A DNA stretch of 64,000 nt, from positions 1 to 64,000 of the forward strand of contig JAODUP010001352.1 in the NCBI GenBank assembly GCA_025642065.1, written 5' to 3'. Every line of letters begins with the position of its first letter. Position 1 is the first letter of the stretch. Shown piece after piece: positions 1 through 11,500 of this stretch. The notes below the pieces were generated by a model that saw nothing but the letters and a program-made list of their open reading frames with translations, had not been told where the DNA came from and ran no database searches. Both the position numbers and the translations under genes were made by a program. The DNA is from Paralvinella palmiformis (taxonomy: Eukaryota; Annelida; Polychaeta; Terebellida; Alvinellidae).

Positions 1-1367
1 AAAAACTTATTTTTATTATTAAAATTTGATCCCGCTTATTGTATGAAAGTACTAATTTCTCTATCTCTAACTTTAACATAAACATAAACATTTTAATTTC
101 CATGTATATTCTTTGTTCTCAGCTGGGCAGGCCTATATTGCATGGTCTATATTATTGAGGTGTAGACTAAATGAACTTATAATTTTTAAAGTTAATATAT
201 GATAAACGGACATGATGAATATATGGTGAATTGTTTAGGGGAAACTTATAATAGCTGTATATATCATTATATGTATATATCCAAATAAATAAAAATATAT
301 GGACATGATGAAAGTATGTTTGTATGCATTTACTCATATATACCTAATTGTTTTCATTAAAAAAAACTTTTGAAAAACCTTCCACACAAAAGCTGTGAAA
401 TAAAACCCACGTTCAATTATTTTCTGATCAGCTTCAAGTGATCCAAATTGTAGGCTATGAATTAATTGACTGGGCTGTGAACTCACTTAATTATTTATTT
501 ACAGTTTCAGAGCTTCTTTTCCCTTCAATATCATGTGTGCACAATTAAAGTGTTAATTAATAAAAGAGTATGTGATCATGTAACATATAGTACTAGTACT
601 GGCAATTCATTTCAACCATGCGCACACACATGTACACGATCACACGTGGACAACCAGAGAGCTTTTGTTTATCTGAGAAATACCTACGGTCACTGGAGGC
701 GCCACTGGTTCAAAATTCAACATGGCGCGGCAAGAGTAACGCCTCTCTAAGCTCTTTGGTAAAACTACGAATCGGCCTGGACTTGATTATTTCCAGGTGT
801 CTTTTTTCCAGTGCCATTATTTCCTACACCTGTTGATGGGGAGGGTCGGTGAATATATTAAATAAAACAATATATGAATTAATTAATTGCTTTTGTTCTG
901 CAGTATAATGATAAATAAAAATTTGTCAGAACTACATTAGTACGTTATATTGAATTTCTGCAAAAAATCTGTTTAAAAAAATGCCGATCTTTTATGTAAA
1001 CCATTAAAGATTGATCAATGCCAGTGGGCATGGTGTAAATGATGCTAAATATGTTTCTAGTTATTCAAGCCTCAAGGAGTTGTTGGCATACACCGATACG
1101 GTGTGTGACTATGTCAACATAACAATGCAAAGTTCAAATGAAAATACGGTGAACATAAAATAAAAATTACTTAAAACAATTAATACTCAATCTATTTTGC
1201 CTCATAATTTTCACCCCAATATTTATTTATCAAAATACATGTGAATGATTTCTTTTAATATATGATTAATGTGGATGAAGGCATGAAGCATAATTAAGCC
1301 TTGTTTTTATGCATACGTTCAATTCAATATCTTTATTTCAGATGTCCATATAAAAATTAAAAAGCTA

Positions 1368-1535
1368 GGGTGCCTCCATGGTCTAGTTGGTAGCACGTTG
1401 TACCACAGATCACTACCACCTGATTTCGAATCTCGGCATGGACATAGCTGAAGGGTGTTTCATCTTTGACTTCACTTCATTGCCTTTGAACGATGTGCAC
1501 ACAAGTGGCTGTAAAACTTCAATCATCATCATATA
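1368..1535 (+). repeat. tRNA-derived SINE-like element, family A
   Basis: The head has an A-box-like CATGGTCTAGTTGGTAGC and a B-box-like TTTCGAATCTC. The body contains GGGTGTTTCATCTTTGACTTC. The same head and body recur at 4462-4655, 35836-35965 and 63327-63500. Confidence 0.65.
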
Positions 1536-1592
1536 AACATTAATTTTTTTTAATGCACATGGTTATAAAATAATAATGCATAATGATAAGAC

Positions 1593-2121
1593 CTGGGGCA
1601 GATACATTTCAAATATATCTAGATAAGTTGCATTTACATTGATATTTGCTCAAATACAGTTATGGATATCTAGATACATGATTTATGAATGTATCTAGAC
1701 AAGTTACAGCCACATTGTAAATGTATCTATATACATTTACAGATATATTTGTGTGTGCAAAAACATGACAAGAATAGTCAATAATTTATTAATTGCAATT
1801 TAAAACATGAAAGATACAATCAAAGTTGAGACAATTACCTATTAATTTGTATTAAAGGCCACTCAATTAATTGTTAAAATTATATAGTATTAATGACAAT
1901 CTTTATTAGTGTTAAAATAGGCAATTCCATATATGAGTACGGTAATTAAAATGATCATGTATCTAAAATATATCTGAAAATCAGATACTTTTGCATTATA
2001 TCTATAGATAAGTTACAGCTACATTCGAAAAATTGACTAATGTATCTAGGTACATTTGTGAGTTATATTGAAAACAGTATCTAGATACAATGAATCTAGA
2101 TACAATATGTAACCGCCCCAG
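1593..2121. mobile_element. Probable MITE with CTGGGGC terminal inverted repeats
   Basis: The left end CTGGGGCAGATACAT and the reverse complement of the right end (CTGGGGCGGTTACAT) form an inverted repeat. The interior is rich in the palindromic word ATCTAGAT and related TATCTAGATAC motifs, spaced irregularly. There is no coding capacity and no clear target-site duplication. Confidence 0.55.
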
Positions 2122-2778
2122 TTCTGATAATGATACATTCAGTCAAAGTTGTTATGTTGATACAACATTTTAATCCAAAGTCATCGTATCCTGATTTGTT
2201 ACATTAAATAACTTTTGATAATTGCAATTACCAACTTATTACAAGAGGCTTCAAGTCTCGGCATGAATTTATATACAAGGTTACTAATTACTATTTGGTA
2301 TATGTTATTCTACAAACATGGTTGAGGAACTGCAATATTTAGACTGATTTAGTAATAAACGAAACACATTATTGTAAGCAACATAAAGTTTATGTATACT
2401 TGCTACTGTGTAATTTCACCACAGCTCAACAGTATACATGGGAGAGGAGAAAGTTCTAAGCAATGTCAGCTTCACTTCTAATGAACACATGTAAAATTTC
2501 CGCAGTAGTGTACTTATTATCCCTAGTATTTCTCGGTAGTGATAGAAATAAAGTGACTCAAATATTTCATATTATCAAATTTCCAGATTGTTTCACCATT
2601 AATCATAAAAGATGGAAAACCAACTTTTTATAGATATTTACTTTTGCAGTTTAACACAACACTTTTCTTGGAATTGGGGACGAACTTACCAGGTCGTCAG
2701 TATACATATTATGATTGATAGTTGTAGTATTTACAGCATGCCATGTATTACATTTCTTTAGTGCTGTGGTTAAATCAT

Positions 2779-2816
<38 letters not shown>

Positions 2817-2956
2817 CATAAAAGTTAAGATAAGAGTACACCTCCTTGTCTAACAACAGTTGTAACAACAAAATGTTCCTATAATTTATTTACCTGACAA
2901 TCTTATACACAAAGTCTGATTAAACTATCAATAATTATAACCAATCTAATAATACA

Positions 2957-3407
2957 CTAAGGTACTCCTCTGACAATCAACTTCTGAAATAAGAAATATT
3001 TCACTCTATTAAAGGCTTTAGAAGTATCTAAAAACATAGGTCTATAATTGTCTTTGCTGTTAGCCTTTCCAAATTTATCTTTGAGAATGATAACCAGCAC
3101 AACAGATAGCAAACAACTAGGTAAATATCTATGTACCAAAAAAAACCCAGCTATTAACATATCAAGTAAAGATACAATGTGCTCATCATAATGTTTGTGG
3201 TGTTCAGCATATATACTTATCCATGCCACAGGCACAGGTCTTATTTACATCTGGACATTTAATAGCATTTTCGGCTTCACTAATTTCTACAATCATATCA
3301 TTTGTATATTTGACATCACATTTGATCTGCTTAATGTCAATGTCTCTAATATAATTAAACAGTTGTTTTAAATGAGATCGCCATAATTCCGTTACTTGTG
3401 TGGACAA
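2957..3407 (-). mobile_element. Degenerate LINE reverse-transcriptase remnant
   Basis: Two minus-strand frames hold recognisable pieces: 3407-3204 (LWRSHLKQLFN, then EISEAENAIK, the linker before RT) and 3235-2957 (SKDNYRP joined almost directly to FLDTSKAFNRVKYFLFQKLI). The usual segment between NYRP and the FLDxSKAFDRV motif is absent, so this copy has an internal deletion as well as frame breaks. It looks like a different family from the LINE at 20.5-22.5 kb. Confidence 0.7.
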
Positions 3408-3414
3408 TCACACA

Positions 3415-3955
3415 ACAGATCCCCATTAGACCCCATACCTATACATACTATCACATACTATCTCTTCCTAACACTGAGCACTATATTACGATCCAGTGGC
3501 ACAGTCAATATAACTACCAGTAGTAATGTACTACGATGCCAACCCACGGGTTACCTGGGACTTTGCAATATTTCATCACACTATAGAACCAATACTATTT
3601 GTAATATTACCAGTAGTGTGGATAACATTATAGTACCAATACTATTTGTGCCATTACCAGTAATATTGATAACACTAATACCTATACCATCTGTACCATT
3701 ACTACTAGTATGGATAACACTATAGTGCCGGTATCATTTGTAGACTAAACAACTCATCTCAAGCACCATTATCATCATAACTAATACCACTTATATAATT
3801 ATTAGTACTATTACGACTAGTAACATTAACAGTATATAGTACCATTATCATTAGTACTACTGCCACTGATACCATTATTACTGTAATCTTACCTCTATTA
3901 CTCTTACCACTAATACCACTATTAGTAGTAGGCTTACTATTACTATTTTTACTTC
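3415..3955. repeat. Degenerate short-period repeat region
   Basis: About 540 bases dominated by overlapping ACTATTAGTACCATTACTAC-like words in many variants, with recurrent TACCA, ACTATT and AGTA blocks of 9-24 bases. It looks like an old trinucleotide or minisatellite array. Open frames here are by-products. Confidence 0.6.
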
Positions 3956-4461
3956 ATATGTGTGTGTATTTATTAGCACATATAGCTTTTATTAGTTTTA
4001 TGGCATTTATTCATCAACGAATGAAATCCTCTAAGGACTTTGACTGACACTGGTGTTTTGTTGTGTTTTTTGTTGTTTTGGTGTGGCGTTATAGACGATG
4101 TTTCGGTGACCGAAGTCGGTATTTTTAATTTTTTCGGCATCCACAGGAGTATACATTTTATGACAGAGTGCTATCCATCTCCACATCATATATACTTCCG
4201 ACAAACATTGTTACACAGCTGATTTGTGCCGACCAAACAGTGGTAATCTCCTTTTGCCGCAGCCCAAAGAGAAATAGTACAGGAATGTCGGAAGGGAAAT
4301 GACACCAGTGTTTTAATTCTAGTTTAATAAAAACATAGAGAGCTAAATAGCATTGTCTCAGTATTATCAATCGACATATATCCTAGACCATCCTAATCCC
4401 ATGATGCAATCGTGTAAAACTGTGACGTGTTATCCTCAGCCGGAAACTAATATATTATGGG

Positions 4462-4655
4462 TATGAATGATGATGATTGGTGTTTTACGGTCACTGTTGT
4501 GCACATGGTAGGCTAAATGGGCCGAGCGACCTCCAAAGGTAATGAAGCGAAGTCAAAGATGGTTAACAACCTTCAGATGTCCACGCCGAGATTCAAACAC
4601 GAGTGGTAGTGATCTGTGATCCAACACACTACCGCTAGACCATGGAGACGCCCCT
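4462..4655 (-). repeat. tRNA-derived SINE-like element, family A
   Basis: Reverse-complemented it reads CTCCATGGTCTAGCGGTAG, then ATCACTACCACTCG, the B-box region, and the GACTTCGCTTCATTACCTTTG body, ending in a CATCATCATT-rich tail. It is the most complete family A copy besides the one at 63.3 kb. Confidence 0.7.
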
Positions 4656-4834
4656 GTTACGTGTATGAAAGTTAGTACATAGCGTGAACTAGACCTAGAA
4701 CAATCAAATGTATTTTATAGATAGTAATACCTATAATAATAGGAAAAATTTGAAGAATACAAATATATGACAATAATTAGGATGACTTCTGAAGGTTGTA
4801 TTAATAATAATGTAAATAGTGCTTCCCTTGAAAT

Positions 4835-4975
4835 GCCTCTATAGCGTAATTGTTAGAACAGTGTTTCGAATGTAATGTCTTTGTGGGATGTTTTCACAGA
4901 CAGTTGCCAGTCAATCATTTGTTCTAAGTGTGACCAGTCATGCCGAGTCTAACAAACAACTCACTCACTTCCCTC
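4835..4975 (+). repeat. tRNA-derived SINE-like element, family B, degenerate
   Basis: It carries TATAGCGTAATTGTTAGAAC (A-box region), a shortened TTTCGAAT B-box, TGTGGGATGTTTTCACAG and GTGTGACCAGT, the same order as in the better copies at 8205-8410 and 27288-27450. It ends in CTCACTCACT. Confidence 0.5.
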
Positions 4976-6614
4976 ACGGGAACTAACTGTATATGGATAC
5001 TACATACATACAACCGTTCTGACGGCGTACGCTAAAGTCCTCCGACATGCCTGAATATATAAACAACAATCAATTAATTAAACTAATTTCATGTAATTAG
5101 CAAAAATGATTCAAGGTATGCCGGTGTTCTTATTCTTCTGATCCAGTATGTTTCACGAAGATGAAGAAACGAAATGCCCACAGGCGGCAATTAATTAAAT
5201 CACACCTGTCTGGTAGAAACCATAATTAAAAGAATGATTTTCTCCTTGGGTTGATGAAATCATTAAAAAGATAACTTTATCATGTGCTTGTTGAGACAAA
5301 TATTTTATCGTTAATGTATACAACAGCCAACTATCTGTACAGATACACCTCACTGATTTATTATTCAATGAATGATTAATGAGCTTTCACTTAAGAGTGT
5401 CGTGGATATGGAAAAGCCAGGTGTTCACTCCAAACAAAGAGCCATTACTATTAGATCGATATCAGCGACAGATCGATATCGTTGAGCAATCGATGTGTAC
5501 ACCTTAAGGACGCGATCGGGTTACAGAATCTTCTCGCGGCGTAGACGTTGGTCCGTTTTGCCGTTCCTTGAACGGTTCGCACGAATCTCGCACCGCTTGA
5601 TGAAGGAGCCCATTAGCGACGAGTAAGCCCCAACGCCAGAGGGCAGGCTAATCGCCCAGCTCTTGGCCCACCAGTCAGAGCCTTCCATCCGATATCGATG
5701 TTCAGATATTTGTTGGTACTTGCTTAATATTGATGAGGTCGGAATAATCGCCGAATAAACACTCCGCCATTCTCTACACACGAACGTTGTTAGTGGGGCA
5801 GTCCAGTACTGTCATAAAGGATGAGACCGCATAGTGAGAGGTGGATAATATACACAGATAAGTATCTCGATTCTTACTGGTTTTATCCCTCGTTTTCTGT
5901 TAGAAATGATGGGCATATGTGACAAACTGTGGAGAGGTTTATGACTAACATGCCGTGCGATCAGGAAAAACTGATGAAAGTCCTTACAACAGGTGAGAAT
6001 ACATCAGTGTAATGTATACATTATATATATATGTGTGTGTGTGTATGTGTGCGTGTGCGTGCGTGCGTACATACATATAAGACAAGTGATATGTTTTGAC
6101 AGGTTCTACTTTATAAAATATAAGATATCTTCGAAATATAATGGCCTTCTGATCTTCAAGGTATTATATTGTATCTAAGAAACGTGATAGCAAGCTCGAA
6201 TTTGTTCTCGTGCGCGGGCACGTGAACGCAGGCACTCACAAACACACACACACGCACAGTTTCTCTCTATCTTCTGTAATTATTAGGCACGGATATAAGT
6301 GGATAAGTAATAGCATGGCTAAGGTGCAATAAGCTTAATTCATAATCTACATTGCTAAGAAAATGGCGATCAAGTGATATTTTTATTCGGAAGTGGCGCG
6401 GTTGAAGTCTCCATGACCACTTGGACGTAGAGATCTCAAAATGGCAGACATATCCCATTAAGCTCATAATGGAACATCTGGCAAACGTCGTCACACACGC
6501 CGACAGCGTCGATATGAAACCAATTAACTCTCAAATGGAATATTTGCCATTTGTAGGACTATTGTTAATGGCTGCATAAAAACCGAAGATAGCATCGGTG
6601 ACACTAGAGCCTCG

Positions 6615-6660
<46 letters not shown>

Positions 6661-7892
6661 CGATCAAAAGTAAGCAGATAAAACTTTCTTCTTTCTCTAT
6701 TTAAACATGTTTTTAGTCTCTCACATTACGGGTTAAAGTTTAGTGTTATGAGCCGACGATGGTAAATGGCGACTGTTGTTGACGTAGATGTGATATAATC
6801 AGCGTACTTATGCCATCGTTGTCTAAGGAAGGGTTGGCTTCCATCGCAAAATACATCCTGTGTCGCTTCAATACACGACAATGACTTTATTATCAGCTGG
6901 AGTGTCTGCCTAACTTCACTATTCTACATAATAACCTACGTGTAGACGAGTCGTTGTTGGTCGTCTGCGTCTCAGAATCTGTGGCGTTTTAGAATGATTG
7001 TCCCGCAATCTGATTCCCAATCTTCTACCTGGCCGACCAAAAACCGAAAGGTAAAGGAGGCTAAGTCGTGTCTATATGTCTGTCGTCATCACCTGGACAG
7101 TAAGACAGACGGCGAGAGGATGCCAGAAAATGAAGATGACGCCAGCGAGAGCAAAACAAACATCGTGGCTAATCGAGAACTGAGGATAGTCACATCATTT
7201 TACTGAATGTTGATCAAACAAAGGACAATCCATTAGCCAGTCTGGTGCCAGCTAGCTCGTGGATACGCGCAAGTATCTTATTGACTGAAGGTACATATAT
7301 ATATATATATATATATATTCGTGTGCTCGCTGAGGTGAAGGCGCTATGGTGTTTATTCGATGAATATCCTTCCTCAATATAGTAATTAGGAACAGTCACG
7401 TTAGTACATACACACATCCAGGGCGAGAGAGAGAGAGAAGCGCAGAGATTAGATGACAGTGTTTGTCAGAAAAATATCGCCGCTCACCGTGTGTTATGCG
7501 TGTGTATGTATGTGTTTACCATTAATTACCTAACATTTTTCTCATACTGTTAACCTATAATGTCTGATCACTTCCGATGAAGTCTCATGCTATTTGCAGT
7601 AGGTTTGGATTCTACGTTCTCAATGATTGTTTAATCGGGATTATCAATCAGCGTGTCCGTGTGTGTGTGGTATTATGACTGGAGTGTGACCAATAATAGG
7701 CGGTATGTAAACTAGCAGATTTAGGATTAATTTTCTGGAGCGTCTCATTCTTACCCAGAAAGGAGTTAACGCCCTTTACCTATCATTACCGCATAATCTG
7801 CCGGTAAGGTAATGTTCAACAACCAGTCTGCCGACTCATCGATCAGTTATTTTTCAGTGAACTACTGACTGGATCATTAAGTAAAATGGTGT

Positions 7893-7990
7893 TGTTTTAA
7901 GGCCACTTTGGTGCAGACGATAGGCTAAATGGGTGAGAGAGCTCCAAACGTAATGAGGCGAAGTGAAAGATGAAACACCCTTCTGACATA
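7893..7990 (-). repeat. SINE family A fragment (body only)
   Basis: It contains the family A tail in reverse: GGCTAAATGGGTGAGAGAG, then AATGAGGCGAAGTGAAAGAT and GAAACACCCTTC. The tRNA-like head is missing. Confidence 0.5.
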
Positions 7991-8204
7991 GGCCGACTGG
8001 TCGATTAGGTAACTGACTGAACTGAAAAGAATGAAGGAATGAATAGATTTCTGGGCCACCCGTGGAAGTATATGTATATGTGCTTCAGTCATCCGGTAAT
8101 TCATCCATTGGGCTAGAGAGTTAATTAATTAGTAAATCAGTTGCACCATTCTACTCTTTGGTTCGCTGTTACACTGACTCGTCCACTGATTCACTCACAC
8201 CGAC

Positions 8205-8410
8205 CGACTAGGATGCTTCGATAGCTCAATGGTTGGTGTTTTGCGCTGTAAACCTCCCGTTCGCGGGTTCGAATACGGCTTATAACTGTATTTATGGGAT
8301 GCTTTGTTAAGGTGTCCCTCCTCGGCCATATGCCTCAGGTGTGACCAGTGTCGAAGCAAGACAAACAAATGAAACCGACCGACTCACTGACTCATTCACT
8401 CACTCACTGA
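8205..8410 (+). repeat. tRNA-derived SINE-like element, family B, good copy upstream of myosin exon 1
   Basis: The A-box-like TAGCTCAATGGTTGG and B-box GGGTTCGAATA are well preserved and correctly spaced for a tRNA-type promoter. The body has GGCCATATGCCTCAGGTGTG and ACCAGTGTCGAAGC. The tail is CTCACTCACTGACTC repeats. It lies about 100 bases before the myosin start codon, so it may sit in or near the promoter or 5' UTR. Confidence 0.65.
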
Positions 8411-8511
8411 CTCAGCCAACACAGAAAACTTACCACGGAGTCTACATTATTAATCGTCATACATCTCTCTAGAAGTCCGAACGCTATGGACGATGACAGC
8501 TTACTGTCACT

Positions 8512-11500
8512 ATGATGCCGATTAGTACATTAACACCAGACCAGCCACCATTAGTCGTCATGTCAGCCATACAGAGGAGTATATCAGCTCCGAGTCTATC
8601 AAAACATTATCTAGTCAACAAATACTTCTCCGACATCGAGAAGAACTTCAAGCCATTGAGACCGCCCCCCAAAAGTAAGTCGATCACTCTACATTCATCA
8701 AAATCTGTTATTTATATTGTGCCCGTTGATTGGCTATAATTAGGACTCCATTTGGCAGCGGGCGCAAAAATAATGTTCTAATTAGAAGAATCGGCACGTG
8801 TTTATGTCAAATATTCACGTAACGCGTGATTCCTTTATCCAATAATTTAACAACAATTAAATAATAATTAAGATTTCAATTGGCATTGTTAACGAGAGTT
8901 TAATTATTGAAGTGTTCAATTTGTGTTTCTCATAGATCTAGCATTATGTTGTTGTTGCTGTGTGTATGCGTGTGTGGTTATAATAATTTTATAATTATAA
9001 ACCGATGCAGATGTAGATGTTACTAACATACAACTGACACCAGGCCAAGAGGTTATTTACGGCGGATCAAAGGTCAACCACTGGTCACATGACTATGGTC
9101 AGTAGTCAGTATTGTTTATTCTGTTTCTAATGGTTACGTAGTTAATTGAATGGTTGTCTTCGTGTGTTTAATGTGTACAGCTTGAAGTGGAGAGAGTATT
9201 AAGTAAAGAGCGTCTATAATAAATATTAAAATACAATTCATTTATTCGCATGGTATATTGCGTTATAACGTATCATAAAATTAAAGCGAAATCCACGTTG
9301 AAAAGAAAACTGTCAGAATTTGACAGACGAATACAATAGTTAGTTATATAGAAGAGATTTCATTTTTTACAGTTTTAGATATTTACCTTTAATTAAATTT
9401 CTGAGCGAATGCTTTCTACACTTTTAGGCAGAATATTTACAACGACGAAATGACATTACCCACTCCAAATAAAAATATCAAGACATAAAGTGTATGGTCT
9501 AGCATAGGCTTTATATTTTTATAATAATTACACTGGTGTGTGTGTGTGTTCTTCCATAACAATATAGCTCGTATGCCCACCTGTCTAATAATCTACACAC
9601 CTGGTTTACGTTTAGTACATTTATCACATCGTCAATACTTGGTGCCGCAATAAGACGTATACTCGTACAGATATCTAATTCACGAACGGATTTAATCTCT
9701 ACCTTTAGTTCAGCATTAACTGTTTGGCTACAGTAACCTTGGCATAACAAGACGGATGACATCTCTTTAGATTTAATATTGTATCCGAGATGCTATTTAT
9801 CACGACCATCATCTTCACCATCACCACCGTTACCATCATCATCATCAATCCGCTTCCCCGATCTACAGCTCCATAAAAGGTGCGTGTGCGTGCGTGCGTT
9901 ACGTTTTCTGGTAAAGCTCCCAGAACATAAGACATGCCACGGTTCGCTAGTCGTCGTCTCTTGCCGGTTATGCCTCGTTGATTTGCTCACCTTAGAAAGA
10001 AATCTCAGTCCTCGCCCGAACAGGCACAGCTCGTTCATAAACATAATACCAACTTCTCAGTGGATATTAACTATGGCTGAATTACTTATAATACATTAAA
10101 AACACACGGACCGCCATATAGTCCCACTCTCTTTGTGTTGGCTAGCGTGTTTATTGCCAGTATTTTGCTGGAAGGTTCCACTTCTAAACCTCGTGTTTTC
10201 TGATTGAACTGAGCTAGAACTGGAGTAAAGAGAACCGATTCGTGTTTACCAAAGTTACCTCACAAGGACACGCAACTAACTGGATCCTATTTCGCCAACC
10301 ACGCCGAGTGTATAAATTTCGCCAACGAGTACCACTGTGATAGTGGACAAGTCACGGATTTGTAAACAGGATTATATTAAGTCCGAATAAGGTTGTAGCC
10401 AACGATGTGTCTCCTATGGATATTGGAAGGCTTGTGAATATAGTCTCTATCCGGGCAAACAGCTTATGATTTTCGTATTAACAAAGTAAACAAAACTTCT
10501 ACGGATTGTGTACAATGTGTGCGCGTTACTTAAACGGTCCCTCGTCGCCTGTTCTAGGACAAGATCGGATATAACTGTACGTAGAGCTAGGTGTTCCTTT
10601 ATATATGGTACATCCTTTTATATGAGACTAGCTGTTGTTAAGTTTTGTATCCCGTACGCGTGTACATTTCGACTAAAAATCTGTCAATCAATAATAGTTA
10701 AGTGGAGTTTGGTTGGCAATAAGCACTATATATATATATATATATATATATATCCAATTATGCATATATTAGGAGAGTGGATGTATTACCCAAACAGTGA
10801 TCAGATTACGCCAACAGCGCATTATAACTGTTAAGTGGCATTACAATGATTACTGTGTTGACCATAAATATTAACTTGTTTTCGACCGGGGAACTAAACC
10901 AATAGCACACCCGCACCATTAGACTTAGTGTTTAGGCGTCGTAATCGTTTACGCTGTGTGTGTGTGCGTGTGCGTGCGTGCGTGATCTATCCCAGCCTAA
11001 TTTGTGCTCTCTGTCTATATCCAATAATTATATATTTGAACTTTTCGCAAATTGCTACTTTTGATGGAACGCACATGTATATGTGTGCTTCAATAAATAC
11101 CAACAACTTTAAGGCATATCCCACTAATTGTGCGTAATGGTGTATGATTTGGAGTGTGTGCTAAACCTGAAATACTGATCAATCAGCTCCTGTATCCATA
11201 GATTCCATAACAGAGGGGTAGTTGCTATATACAGGATGTGATCGAGCGATATTTTACTGTATTTCAGTGCCGTCTCAGTGGAGCACCATGTCTAATGCCA
11301 AACGGTGTACAATGTTGGATGACCTAGTTAACCTTAGTGGTCCAACAACAGAAGACGCCCTGTTACGTACTTTACAGGCTAGATTCTATAAGGAACAGTA
11401 CTATGTATGCTGAATATTTACCTTATTTACTGTAAACATTTGAAATATAAAAGTTCATAAATTGGTGTGTTTGTTAACAAGACTTTAAAACTGTAAAACG

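Larger units (their letters stand above)
1..8511. other. Intergenic region left of the myosin gene
   Basis: Apart from the MITE, LINE remnant, SINEs and degenerate repeat listed separately, I see AT-rich sequence with small microsatellites: (AT) at about 2781-2814, (GT) at 6030-6065, (CA)(GA) at 6615-6661, (AT) at 7292-7318. A patch at 5500-5800 has higher GC and an open minus-strand frame of 86 codons without recognisable motifs. No promoter could be placed with confidence. Confidence 0.5.

Noticed and set aside
4043..4320. Inverted ACACTGGTGT words at both ends of a 270-bp stretch, considered as a small transposon
   Set aside because: The shared word is only 10 bases and is itself nearly palindromic; no target duplication was seen.
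5521..5781. 86-codon minus-strand frame in a GC-richer patch
   Set aside because: No recognisable domain and no convincing splice context; too short to call a gene.
6994..7206. 70-codon hydrophilic frame considered as a 5' exon of the myosin
   Set aside because: No phase-compatible donor leading to 8512, and the myosin start already has an in-frame upstream stop.
8215..8290. Possible tRNA gene upstream of the myosin
   Set aside because: The A and B boxes are good, but the flanks match the dispersed SINE family B, so it is a SINE head.
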